A stretch of 64,000 bases of DNA, taken from the NCBI RefSeq assembly GCF_001591145.1, contig NZ_BCUF01000003.1, forward strand, positions 124,001-188,000, read 5' to 3'. Below the pieces are notes generated by a model. The model saw only the letters and a program-made list of their open reading frames with translations. It did no database searches and was not told the DNA's origin. The translations under genes were made by a program, and so were the position numbers. Position 1 is the stretch's first letter, and every line of letters begins with the position of its first letter. This document shows positions 1-7,627 of this stretch, one piece after another. The stretch comes from Vibrio harveyi NBRC 15634 = ATCC 14126 = KCTC 12724. Its GTDB lineage: Bacteria > Pseudomonadota > Gammaproteobacteria > Enterobacterales > Vibrionaceae.

Positions 1-8
1 TATGAATT

Positions 9-43
9 AAAAAATGCCCTGAGATCATCTCGGGGCATTTTTG
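9..43. terminator. Rho-independent terminator, probably bidirectional
   Basis: A stem of about 13 bp (AAAATGCCCTGAG paired with CTCGGGGCATTTT, one G-T wobble) with loop atcat and a T-run on both strands. It lies just past the stop of the minus-strand small secreted protein. It could also end a plus-strand gene lying before the window. Confidence 0.8.
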
Positions 44-53
44 TTTGTGTCGT

Positions 54-512
54 TTAAAAGCAGTCCGAAGATATCGAAAAGCTCACCGAACCTTCTGCAG
101 GGGCTGCAAATTGTTTATTACCGGCAAGCAATTGAGGATTATTCGAATAGGTTCGATGCTTGTGGCTGTTTTTGGGAGTATGTACGGGCGGCAAATCGAT
201 GTTATGCAAGCCGTCAGAAAGATCTTTGGCTTCCCCATAATCATAATCTCTCGCTTCCGTTATCTCTCCTTTTGTGTATTGGCAATGATCGGGTTTGCCA
301 TCTTCTTTCCACGTTAAACCATCTGTTTGAGCATCAAGATCTAAGTTGTCTGTCACAGTGGCAGCGTAATGATCTTCTAATTGCTGGCGCTTACTGTGTT
401 CTTCCAAATATTGAGAGATATTGTCTTGTGAAATACTCGCAGCATGCGGAGAGGCTAGGGCAGCGACAAATAACATTTGTTTCCATGTCAGCGTTTTTCT
501 TCGAAGGCTCAT
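54..512 (-). CDS. Small secreted protein of unknown function
   Basis: 152 residues; I do not recognise the family. The N-terminus has a basic start (MSLRRK) followed by a short hydrophobic stretch (about residues 13-21) ending in an AA-type cleavage site near residue 25, as in a Sec signal peptide. The mature part is hydrophilic, rich in Asp, His, Asn and Gln, with two cysteines and no membrane segment, so export to the periplasm or outside is likely. It lies 143 bp downstream of the Fur-controlled TonB receptor on the same strand with no clear terminator between, and a terminator follows it, so it may be read with the receptor. The ribosome-binding site is weak. An overlapping plus-strand ORF (41-514) lacks these features and was not chosen. 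Confidence 0.6.
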   Translation of the reverse strand: MSLRRKTLTWKQMLFVAALASPHAASISQDNISQYLEEHSKRQQLEDHYAATVTDNLDLDAQTDGLTWKEDGKPDHCQYTKGEITEARDYDYGEAKDLSDGLHNIDLPPVHTPKNSHKHRTYSNNPQLLAGNKQFAAPAEGSVSFSISSDCF

Positions 513-655
513 AAGTCTCGTATGTAAAATGAGGGTGATAGACCCAAGTCACTCTGGCTGAATCAAGCATTTTGAGGTTACTTGGATATAAACGAAAACT
601 CGGAGCCATTCATAGCCCCGAGCTGGTTGAAGACCAATACAGATAATGTGATTAA

Positions 656-2851
656 TTAGTACTGGTAAGTCAGTTTAAGTTTAACTTCACGACCCGGTGA
701 AGGCACGCCGTTAGATAGGTAGGCTTCATAGTAACGGTCAGTTAGGTTTTTCACGATCGCTCCAACGCTCAAGCCTTTGACTTGTTGCACATCCCAAACG
801 ACATACGCATTTTGCAGCGTATATTGCTCACTAGGCGATTTTACTTTCAGGTTGTTACCCTCTGCCTTCGTTTTGGTTTGTGCATCGTACCAACGTACTT
901 CCCAACCTGAGCGTAGACCTGGGAGCCATTCGTAACCGAAGCCTAGGTTGATGTTCAATGGTGGTACATCTGGGTGATCGTCATCAGAACCAGTGGAGTC
1001 AGATAGACTACCTTTGTTTTTACCACGTACGTAACTCGCTGAAAAATCAGTATAGAAATCTGAAATACGGTACTGTGAAATCAACTCAAAACCGTAGTTT
1101 TTGAACCCATCTAAGTTCGTATTCCAGCTTTGGTTTTCTGTACTGTTTTTATCTAGATTTGCACCTGTTCGGATATCGACCGTGTCATTTACGTCGTTGT
1201 AAAACACGGTAAACTCCGTTGCAAGGTTGTCACGGTCACTGACGAGACCTTCGGTTAAATTGATCACGCTCGCTTGGTAGGCATGAATGCGCGAAACATC
1301 CAGATCTCTTGCTGTTGCTGTCGCCGTAGCGCGGGAATATTGTACAGAGTAGATGTTATCAACCGTTGGCGCTTTTAATGCGTATGCGTAAGAGAAATTC
1401 AAACGCGTATTATTAGTGGCATCAAAATCGATATCGAGACGCGGACTAAAGCCTTTGTGGCTCGTCTCACTGTAGTCATGTCCAGCCGCCGGGTCGTTGT
1501 AGTCTGGCGCTGCATTGCCTTTACCTTCGCTGGTGATGTATTCATAACGCAAAGATGGCGTGATGGTTAGACGATCGGTCGCTTGGTAATGGTCTGCTAC
1601 ATAAGCGGCGTAAATCGTCTGTATACCCGATGGTTCGTAATAAGGCGTGTACCAGCCGTAGTTCTTTGCTTCTTTTTTGGCATACGATTTATTGAAGACC
1701 AGTGAATCGCGATCAGTTTTTTGGTACTGAAGACCAGTGACTAGTGCGTGATCTCCAATTTGTGCTTGGTTGAAGACATCAACGTAATCGCGTTCGTAAC
1801 TTAGCCAAGACTCGTGACCGTAGCTGCCGACAGAGACGAACATTTTTTCGAATGCAACATCAGGGCGTACCCAGTGGCGATCGTTTTCAGAGCGTGCCAT
1901 TTTGATGTTGAAATCAATGTAAGGATTGGAAGGCATGTAATGGTAAGAGAGCGTTGTCGTATTGTCGGTGTATTTGTTGTCGACCGTGTACGCGTATTTC
2001 GCCTTCTCCAATGAGCCATATTTTTTGATGTTGTAGTCGGAAATATTCGGCATTTTTCCACGACGGTTCGCCCAAGGTTTGCGACCTTCGTCTTTGTAGC
2101 GCGTATGACTGATTTCGAACTCGTGGTCGTCATTTTCATAGCCGACTTTCACCAGCATGTTTTCTTGCTCGTAACCCGAGTAATCCAACGTTTCACCGCC
2201 GCCAACTTGGATGTCATCTGAATCTTTTACCGAGCCATTGGCTAAGAAGTAGAAGCCGGCGTCGTTCTTGCCGTATAAGGACAAGGTGTATGAGTTTTCA
2301 TCACCATTATTGTTATAGCCAGTGGAAACACGAGCACCAAAGTTACGATCGCCATCGAGGAGATCATCGACACTTTTCGTTTTGATACGGATGGAGCCAC
2401 CAAATTTACCATTCAATGCGCGATAGTCGTGCGCGCCTTTGATGATCTCTGCCTCACCAATTAAGAACGGGTCAAAGAAGAAGGTACCGTAACGGTATTG
2501 TTGGAAGCCGATAGGTGCGCCATCAACAAATACAGCGATGTCACTTGGGTCATCAAAACCGCGGATATTGATACGTTCCCCCCCAGAGCGAGCGCCACCA
2601 TCTAATGTTGCTCCTGGCACGGAGTCGATCATATCTGCAAAATTGGAATACTGCTGTTCCTCGATAAGAGACCAATCAATGGTCGTTTGAGCAGGTTCTG
2701 CAACAGTGATTGGTTTCGCGTAATGCACACCAATGACTTCAAGCTCTTCATCTGAGCCTTCTGCTGCATAGGAAGCAAGGGAGTTGAGCACTGCGAGCGA
2801 AACAAGGCTTACCTTGAAGCCATGAGTGGATAAACGTTTCATATTCGTCAT
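656..2851 (-). CDS. TonB-dependent outer-membrane receptor (iron compound uptake)
   Basis: 731 residues, the usual size for the family. Residues 1 to about 30 form a signal peptide; LEVIGV (37-42) resembles a TonB box. The plug domain follows, with the typical VPGATLDGG, INIRGFDD, VFVDGAPIG and EIIKG...GKFGGSIRI blocks, then a 22-strand-type beta barrel full of alternating aromatic residues, ending in LTYQY. Such receptors carry siderophores, haem or other large ligands across the outer membrane using TonB-ExbB-ExbD energy. A near-perfect Fur box upstream points to an iron-containing ligand; the plug has some likeness to haem receptors, but I cannot name the ligand. No siderophore genes lie nearby. 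A second start (Met4) is possible. Confidence 0.9.
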   Translation of the reverse strand: MTNMKRLSTHGFKVSLVSLAVLNSLASYAAEGSDEELEVIGVHYAKPITVAEPAQTTIDWSLIEEQQYSNFADMIDSVPGATLDGGARSGGERINIRGFDDPSDIAVFVDGAPIGFQQYRYGTFFFDPFLIGEAEIIKGAHDYRALNGKFGGSIRIKTKSVDDLLDGDRNFGARVSTGYNNNGDENSYTLSLYGKNDAGFYFLANGSVKDSDDIQVGGGETLDYSGYEQENMLVKVGYENDDHEFEISHTRYKDEGRKPWANRRGKMPNISDYNIKKYGSLEKAKYAYTVDNKYTDNTTTLSYHYMPSNPYIDFNIKMARSENDRHWVRPDVAFEKMFVSVGSYGHESWLSYERDYVDVFNQAQIGDHALVTGLQYQKTDRDSLVFNKSYAKKEAKNYGWYTPYYEPSGIQTIYAAYVADHYQATDRLTITPSLRYEYITSEGKGNAAPDYNDPAAGHDYSETSHKGFSPRLDIDFDATNNTRLNFSYAYALKAPTVDNIYSVQYSRATATATARDLDVSRIHAYQASVINLTEGLVSDRDNLATEFTVFYNDVNDTVDIRTGANLDKNSTENQSWNTNLDGFKNYGFELISQYRISDFYTDFSASYVRGKNKGSLSDSTGSDDDHPDVPPLNINLGFGYEWLPGLRSGWEVRWYDAQTKTKAEGNNLKVKSPSEQYTLQNAYVVWDVQQVKGLSVGAIVKNLTDRYYEAYLSNGVPSPGREVKLKLTYQY

Positions 2852-2904
2852 TTATAGTAATTTGATTAGGCGAGGATTATATGAATGCTGCACAAATTAA
2901 TAAA

Positions 2905-2925
2905 TGATAATGAGATTAATTATCA
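2905..2925. promoter_or_regulatory. Fur box
   Basis: A perfect inverted repeat TGATAAT-N7-ATTATCA, matching the Fur operator core, 54 bp before the receptor start codon. It should give iron-dependent repression of the minus-strand receptor gene. Confidence 0.8.
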
Positions 2926-3037
2926 ATGGTGTTTTTTTGAATGCCTGTAAAGTTTTATATCCACCAAATGACGGTAAAACAGATTTTGATAGGGATTAAG
3001 ATATGTAGGGGAGTGAATGTGTCTATCTTTTCGCCAC

Positions 3038-3066
3038 AAAAAAGCCCAGATGAATTTCTGGGCTTT
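3038..3066 (-). terminator. Terminator of the desuccinylase-like gene
   Basis: The stem AAGCCCAGA / TCTGGGCTT is followed on the minus strand by a run of T. It lies 17 bp past the stop of the gene at 3083-4153. Confidence 0.85.
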
Positions 3067-3082
3067 CAGTTTATGCAAAAAC

Positions 3083-4153
3083 TTATTGCTGAGTTTCTAG
3101 CGGAATTTGCCCTGTCGTGACTTGATCAACATCGAACTCTGTTAGCTCTTCAATATAGCTTTCTACGGTTTGTTCAACGACATCATCGTCTTGTTTGAAG
3201 TAAGCAATGTGGAAGATTGCATCACCTTCGTTAACTAGAGGCAGTGTTTGCTGACCGATCACGATACCGCCTTTTGGTGCAACCAGTTCAAGTTCGTCGT
3301 GACCAAGCGGCGAGCTGATGTATGCGAGTGTTTCACCTTCTTCAACTTTGTCACCTAGGTTCACGACAGTACGCAGAATACCGTTACCTGATGCACGTAC
3401 CCAACTGGTGGATTTTGCGATAATTGGCTCTGGTAGCTTTTTGCGGCTTGCGCGAAGCATGCCGATGGCTTGCATGACGCGCTGCACGCCAAGTACACCT
3501 GCGCTGATAGATAGAGGGTCAAAGCGCAGAGCTTCACCAGCTTCATAAGTTAGCACTGGGATATCGCATTTTTCAGCTTCACTACGCAAAGAGCCATCAC
3601 GCAGTGCCGAGTCTACGATCACTGGTGTGGCAAACGCTTTTGCGATTCGCAGTGTTTCTGGATTACTCAGGTTCGCACGGATCTGCGGTAGGTTAGTACG
3701 GTGAATCGCTCCCGTATGAAGATCCAAGATGTAATCACAGCGTTTGGCGATATTGTTAAAGAACCCATGCGCCATGCGAGATGCCAATGCACCTTTTTCG
3801 CTTCCTGGGAAGCAACGGTTTAGGTCGCGGCGGTCCGGTAGGTAGCGTGACTTATGAATAAAACCAAATACGTTCACAATAGGAACCGCAATCACGGTGC
3901 CTTTCAGCTTTTGCGGATCCAGTTGGTTGATCATCTGACGAACGATTTCTACGCCATTAAGCTCATCACCATGGATCGCCGCATTCACCATTAGCACGGG
4001 ACCTTCTTGTTTACCATGGATGATTTCCACAGGAATAGAAAGTGGTGAGTGCGTGTAAAGCTGTGCTGCTTCAAATTCGGTTTCTAGTCGTTGTCCTGGT
4101 TGTACTTGATGCCCGAGTAGCTCAAATACTTTGCTTTTTTTACTTCTGGCCAT
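3083..4153 (-). CDS. Succinylglutamate desuccinylase/aspartoacylase family metallohydrolase
   Basis: 356 residues with the zinc-carboxypeptidase-like (M14) fold of the AstE/aspartoacylase family. Visible metal ligands are H61 and E64 in the AAIHGDELNG block and H146 in DLHTG; DRRDLNR (107-113) is the family substrate-binding block. The C-terminal third (about 240-330, with GILRTVVNLGDKVEEGE and a glycine-rich turn) is a barrel-sandwich, lipoyl-like segment. Members remove acyl groups from amino acids, but there are no arginine-catabolism (ast) genes nearby, so this is not AstE itself and the substrate is unknown. It is a single-gene unit with its own terminator. Confidence 0.85.
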   Translation of the reverse strand: MARSKKSKVFELLGHQVQPGQRLETEFEAAQLYTHSPLSIPVEIIHGKQEGPVLMVNAAIHGDELNGVEIVRQMINQLDPQKLKGTVIAVPIVNVFGFIHKSRYLPDRRDLNRCFPGSEKGALASRMAHGFFNNIAKRCDYILDLHTGAIHRTNLPQIRANLSNPETLRIAKAFATPVIVDSALRDGSLRSEAEKCDIPVLTYEAGEALRFDPLSISAGVLGVQRVMQAIGMLRASRKKLPEPIIAKSTSWVRASGNGILRTVVNLGDKVEEGETLAYISSPLGHDELELVAPKGGIVIGQQTLPLVNEGDAIFHIAYFKQDDDVVEQTVESYIEELTEFDVDQVTTGQIPLETQQ

Positions 4154-4483
4154 AAACCATCTCTGTCAAATACGTTAGCAACAATGTAACAACTGGTTCA
4201 AAATCACACTAATCATTCTTCTTTAGGTGACGAAAAATAATTTTTATTGAAAAGATTAAAGTTTCACCAGATGTATGAGTTGTGTAAGCACATTGGGTTA
4301 ATTTCTGTGTTTATTGAGTGGCTGTACGCTGTGTTTTAAAGTAGCACATTCATCGAATAAATAAGGCTGTGTTAAATTTAATACTCATATTTTTTTGAAG
4401 AAAAACTGACTTTTACCTATGGTTTTAATCCGCTAATATCCCCGCCGAATTTTTGACCTAATACTATTTAACTAGAGGTTTTG
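4154..4483. other. Divergent intergenic region
   Basis: AT-rich spacer between two divergent genes; it should hold promoters for both. The plus gene has a possible -35 TTGAAG near 4395 and -10 near 4419. No operator, RNA gene or ORF worth calling was seen. Confidence 0.4.
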
Positions 4484-5023
4484 ATGAAAAAGGCGTTCGC
4501 TAAAATTGGCGCATTGACTGCAGTCGCAGTTTCTCTTTCTGGCTGTGTGGGCAGTAATGCAGTGACAGGTTACGTAATGGGCTTTAACCTAAAAGCAGTA
4601 GATAACCGTTACGCTCGTGGTGGTCTAAACATGCTTTTGGCGCCTGTTTATGGTGTTGCTGTTGCAGCGGATTACATCGTATTCAACTCTCTAGAATTCT
4701 GGACTGGTAAAAACCCACTAAACGGTAAGCCACACATCTTTGATACCAAGATGGATACTTACATCGACGTGAACCACCAGTTAGACAAATCTCTAACGAC
4801 TGCACCGATCGGTCCTCTAACGCACAACCGTGTTATCGAGCAAGGTCAAATGCAACAGATCGACGAGAACACCGTTCAGATGGACATTACATACAACAAC
4901 GGTGACAAAGCGACACTAATGGGCGTTCGTGAAGGTGACTTCGTTACTTACTACATCGATGGTGAAGTGGTTGCTAAAACTTCTATGGATGAGCTAGCGG
5001 CATACGCGCAAACTCGCGCATAG
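4484..5023 (+). CDS. DUF3332 family lipoprotein
   Basis: 179 residues. The signal peptide ends in a lipobox LSGC, so the mature protein should be lipid-anchored. The body carries the DUF3332 signature (VTGYVMGFNLKAVDNRYARGG and LLAPVYGVAVAADYIVFNSLEFWTGKNP, cited in parts); the family has no known function. The start is taken as the ATG at 4484 with AGAGG six bases upstream; the TTG directly before it is too close to that site. It stands alone, with its own promoter region and a strong terminator. Confidence 0.85.
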   Translation: MKKAFAKIGALTAVAVSLSGCVGSNAVTGYVMGFNLKAVDNRYARGGLNMLLAPVYGVAVAADYIVFNSLEFWTGKNPLNGKPHIFDTKMDTYIDVNHQLDKSLTTAPIGPLTHNRVIEQGQMQQIDENTVQMDITYNNGDKATLMGVREGDFVTYYIDGEVVAKTSMDELAAYAQTRA

Positions 5024-5070
5024 TTTGCGATACTCTTGTTATAAAGAGTCTGTAATAAAAAGCTCACAAT

Positions 5071-5098
5071 AAAAAAAGGGTGCCGAGGCACCCTTTTG
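5071..5098. terminator. Bidirectional terminator
   Basis: The stem AAAAGGGTGCC / GGCACCCTTTT with a two-base loop lies between the convergent DUF3332 lipoprotein gene and pepD and has T-runs on both strands. Confidence 0.9.
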
Positions 5099-5121
5099 TG
5101 TTTTTCGCGTATTGGTTTGAA

Positions 5122-6594
5122 TTACGCTTTTTCAGGAATGGCTTCAAGAAGCGCAACCATTTGGTCCCAGAACAGTTGAACGGTATCGATCTTCACTTTC
5201 TCATCTGGAGAATGAGGGAACTTGATGGTTGGACCGAAAGAAACCATATCCATGTTCGGGTAAGGTTCTTTGAACAGACCACATTCAAGACCTGCGTGGA
5301 TAACCATGATGTTTGGCTTGTGACCGTAGATGCCTTCGTACATATCACGGAAAATTGCCATGATCTCTGAATCAGCATCTGGTTTCCAGCCTGGGTAAGC
5401 GCCAGAGAATTCAATTTGAGCACCAGCCAGTTCAGCGACAGATTGAAGCATACCTTCAACTTGGCTACGACCTGAGTCGATCAGGGAACGAATTAGGCAT
5501 AGAACGGTTACTTTGTTCTCTTCTGTTGTGATAACACCAACGTTAAGTGATGTTTCAACCACGCCTTCAACTTCATCACTCATACGCATTACACCGTTTG
5601 GACAAGCGTTCAATGCTGCGATGAAACGTTGTTGGTCTGCAATCGCAAACACTTGTGCATCTGTTGCAACTTCTTCGTTGAAAGTCACGATGTCTGTTTC
5701 AATTTTACCAAGCTCTGTTTTTAGTAACTCAGTGTAGTAGTTGAACAGTTCCGCTAGTTTATCTTGATTTTCTGCCGGTAGTGCTACAGTTACAAAAGCT
5801 TCACGAGGAATCGCGTTACGTAAACTACCGCCACGGAATTCAACCAGGCGAAGATCCAACTCTTGCGCGTGACCAGCGAGGAAGCGACCAATCAGTTTGT
5901 TTGCGTTACCGCGACCTGTATGGATGTCACAGCCAGAGTGACCGCCTTTTAGACCTTTCAGTGTTAGTTGACGAGTAATAAAGCCCGCTGGAATTGCGTC
6001 ACGAGTAATATCGAAGGTCATTGCGCCATCGATACCTCCTGCACAACCCATGTACACTTCGCCTTCTTGTTCTGAGTCTGTATTTAGAAGGATATCGCCT
6101 TTCAACCAGCCAGCTTCAAGACCAAATGCACCTGTCATGCCTGCTTCTTCATCAATAGTCAGTAAAACTTCAATAGGACCGTGCTTGATCTCTTTAGAAG
6201 CAAGTACAGCAAGACAAGAAGCCATGCCGATGCCGTTATCTGCACCTAGCGTTGTGCCCTTTGCTGTTACCCATTCACCATCGATGTATGGCTGAATTGG
6301 ATCTTGAGTGAAGTCGTGATCAGTGTCTTCGTTCTTTTGTGGCACCATGTCGATGTGTGCTTGAAGCACTACACCTTTTTTGTTTTCCATACCTGGTGTC
6401 GCAGGTTTTTTAATGAACACGTTGCCAGTTGGATCGCGGCGTACGTCAAAACCTTGCTCTGTTGCCCAAGTAACAATGTACTGTGCTAGAGCTTCTTCAT
6501 GTTTTGAAGGGTGAGGGATTGAACAAATCTTATCGAAAAACTGCCAAAGTGGAGCAGGTGATAAGGTACTGATTTCAGAATGGAATTCAGACAC
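5122..6594 (-). CDS. pepD: Aminoacyl-histidine dipeptidase (peptidase D, M20)
   Basis: 490 residues, matching the usual PepD length of about 485. It cuts Xaa-His dipeptides such as carnosine in the cytoplasm and uses two zinc ions. The metal-site blocks QAHIDMVPQ, GADNGIG, TIDEEAGMTGA and NTDSEQEGEV, and the late HAGLECGLF block, are all present. The start is the GTG at 6594 (protein SEFHSEIS...): AAGGAG sits about eight bases upstream, and the in-frame extension to 6696 has no homology. It is a single gene convergent with the lipoprotein gene. Confidence 0.95.
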   Translation of the reverse strand: MSEFHSEISTLSPAPLWQFFDKICSIPHPSKHEEALAQYIVTWATEQGFDVRRDPTGNVFIKKPATPGMENKKGVVLQAHIDMVPQKNEDTDHDFTQDPIQPYIDGEWVTAKGTTLGADNGIGMASCLAVLASKEIKHGPIEVLLTIDEEAGMTGAFGLEAGWLKGDILLNTDSEQEGEVYMGCAGGIDGAMTFDITRDAIPAGFITRQLTLKGLKGGHSGCDIHTGRGNANKLIGRFLAGHAQELDLRLVEFRGGSLRNAIPREAFVTVALPAENQDKLAELFNYYTELLKTELGKIETDIVTFNEEVATDAQVFAIADQQRFIAALNACPNGVMRMSDEVEGVVETSLNVGVITTEENKVTVLCLIRSLIDSGRSQVEGMLQSVAELAGAQIEFSGAYPGWKPDADSEIMAIFRDMYEGIYGHKPNIMVIHAGLECGLFKEPYPNMDMVSFGPTIKFPHSPDEKVKIDTVQLFWDQMVALLEAIPEKA

Positions 6595-6833
6595 GGAAGA
6601 CTCCTTTTGATGTGCTTTGCCAAATTTAAACCGTAAATTTAATGAGTGTTTAGCAGTAAATGCTAATCGGTATTGGCTTGGAATTGCCCTCAGCATACCA
6701 CCAGAAAAGCGGTTCTAGTAGTTGTGGTGAAAAGGATTTGCCCTAGAACTGTCACAGATTATGAACACAACGTAATACACCAATGCAACGAGCTTAGTAT
6801 GTTCTGAAAGTTTGTTTAATTTTTAATTTACTA

Positions 6834-6854
6834 AACTGTAATTTAATTACAGTT
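6834..6854. repeat. Perfect 21-bp palindrome
   Basis: Arms AACTGTAATT and AATTACAGTT around a single central T. It lies in the pepD / small-RNA intergenic region, about 30 bp upstream of a CRP-like site. It looks like an operator for a dimeric repressor rather than a terminator. The cognate protein is not known to me. Confidence 0.6.
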
Positions 6855-6883
6855 AATTCTTGATGGAGGTCAATTTATTAAGT

Positions 6884-6905
6884 TTTTGTGATTCTGGTCA
6901 CTAAA
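6884..6905 (+). promoter_or_regulatory. CRP-like binding site
   Basis: TGTGA-N6-TCACT with flanking T and A runs, 9 of 10 core matches to the CRP consensus. It lies just upstream of a candidate promoter (-35 TTGTAA at 6910-6915, 16-bp spacer, -10 TATATT at 6932-6937) for the small transcript described next. It could act for or against that promoter. Confidence 0.65.
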
Positions 6906-7054
6906 ATGCTTGTAATTAAATTTCTGGGTGGTATATTTGTAACCAGCTTCTGAGAGAAGAATGAAATGCTCAAAGGATGAGTCCGTTTATCGCCTCCAAG
7001 GAACTGAGAAATCAACCAAATTAACAGTATTAATTGATTTAGAAGGTGATATTT

Positions 7055-7141
7055 ATGAAAGGTTTACCAAGTGCAATGTTCTGGAACAGCAAATCTGTTT
7101 ACACCGGTAACTTTGTATACCCAACAAGCTTTGGTTACTAA
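7055..7141 (+). CDS. 28-residue peptide encoded in a small RNA
   Basis: Begins MKGLPSAMFWN and ends PTSFGY. The start ATG has AGAAGGTGAT ending a few bases upstream, a good ribosome-binding site. The peptide is rich in aromatic residues (2 Phe beyond the start, Trp, 3 Tyr), has no signal peptide and is not hydrophobic enough for a membrane segment, so a cytoplasmic protein-binding role is plausible. Length and setting resemble VcdP of V. cholerae (29 residues, reported to act on citrate synthase); this is a proposal. It lies inside a transcript with its own promoter and terminator. Confidence 0.6.
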   Translation: MKGLPSAMFWNSKSVYTGNFVYPTSFGY

Positions 7142-7228
7142 TTGAAGCCAACGCATGTGACTCGAACAAGTTTGTTCACCCCTATAAATTGGAATTTTTT
7201 TTCAGTGCATAGTGCTGACATGATTCAC

Positions 7229-7256
7229 CGCCACTCAAATTGAGTGGCGTTTTTTT
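7229..7256 (+). terminator. Terminator of the small transcript
   Basis: The stem CGCCACTC / GAGTGGCG with loop AAATT is followed by seven T. It ends the candidate small RNA. Confidence 0.9.
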
Positions 7257-7627
7257 ATCTTCTGATCCCAATCTCGCCTATTTTATCGCCACCAAGCTTC
7301 AATTCTCCGATTGCTTATCTCACTTGTTTCATTTTCTGACCAATTCTTTGGGTATTTAGCGTCCAAAACGATGACTTTGCGTTTGAAAGTTTAATACATT
7401 GCTCAGTTTGTACACATACGTTTGTTTTCAGTACAAGTTCGTTAGTTATTGTTTATTAAGACCTAAATTTATTTGCTGTTTAAAACGCTAGCTAATGGGT
7501 TTCATATCCCAAGAAAAAAATCCCTTTAGAGTGAAAATTCTATCTGGAATTTGTTATTTGATAACTTTATAATTCGAGCCAATCGATTACGCAACCGTTT
7601 ACTTTTTACCTTTTACAGGATTCGATC
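7257..7627 (+). promoter_or_regulatory. Promoter region of the purine permease with a PurR-like box
   Basis: A 371-bp spacer without a gene. A -10 TATAAT at 7568-7573 has a weak -35 (TGGAAT, 17 bp upstream). The segment ACGCAACCGTTTACTT at 7589-7604 matches 13 of 16 bases of the PurR operator, just downstream of the predicted start site, where it would block transcription. A purine riboswitch was looked for and not seen. Confidence 0.5.

Larger units (their letters stand above)
6945..7256 (+). ncRNA. Candidate dual-function small RNA (VcdRP-like)
   Basis: A compact unit of about 310 bases: predicted start near 6945, a 28-codon ORF (7055-7141), and a strong terminator. The non-coding parts hold C-rich stretches (GCCTCC near 7000, CACCCC near 7173) of the sort that pair with Shine-Dalgarno sequences. 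A CRP-like site precedes it. The architecture matches what I recall of V. cholerae VcdRP, a CRP-controlled RNA that both base-pairs with sugar-transporter mRNAs and encodes a 29-residue peptide acting on citrate synthase. The identity is inferred from architecture, not from an alignment; the ends are approximate. Confidence 0.55.

Noticed and set aside
41..514. 157-residue plus-strand ORF opposite the small secreted protein
   Set aside because: Begins inside a terminator, has no ribosome-binding site and no signal peptide; the minus frame is better.
7257..7627. Purine riboswitch in front of the permease
   Set aside because: No three-way-junction pattern or TATA...loop pairs typical of the purine aptamer; a PurR-like box explains control better.
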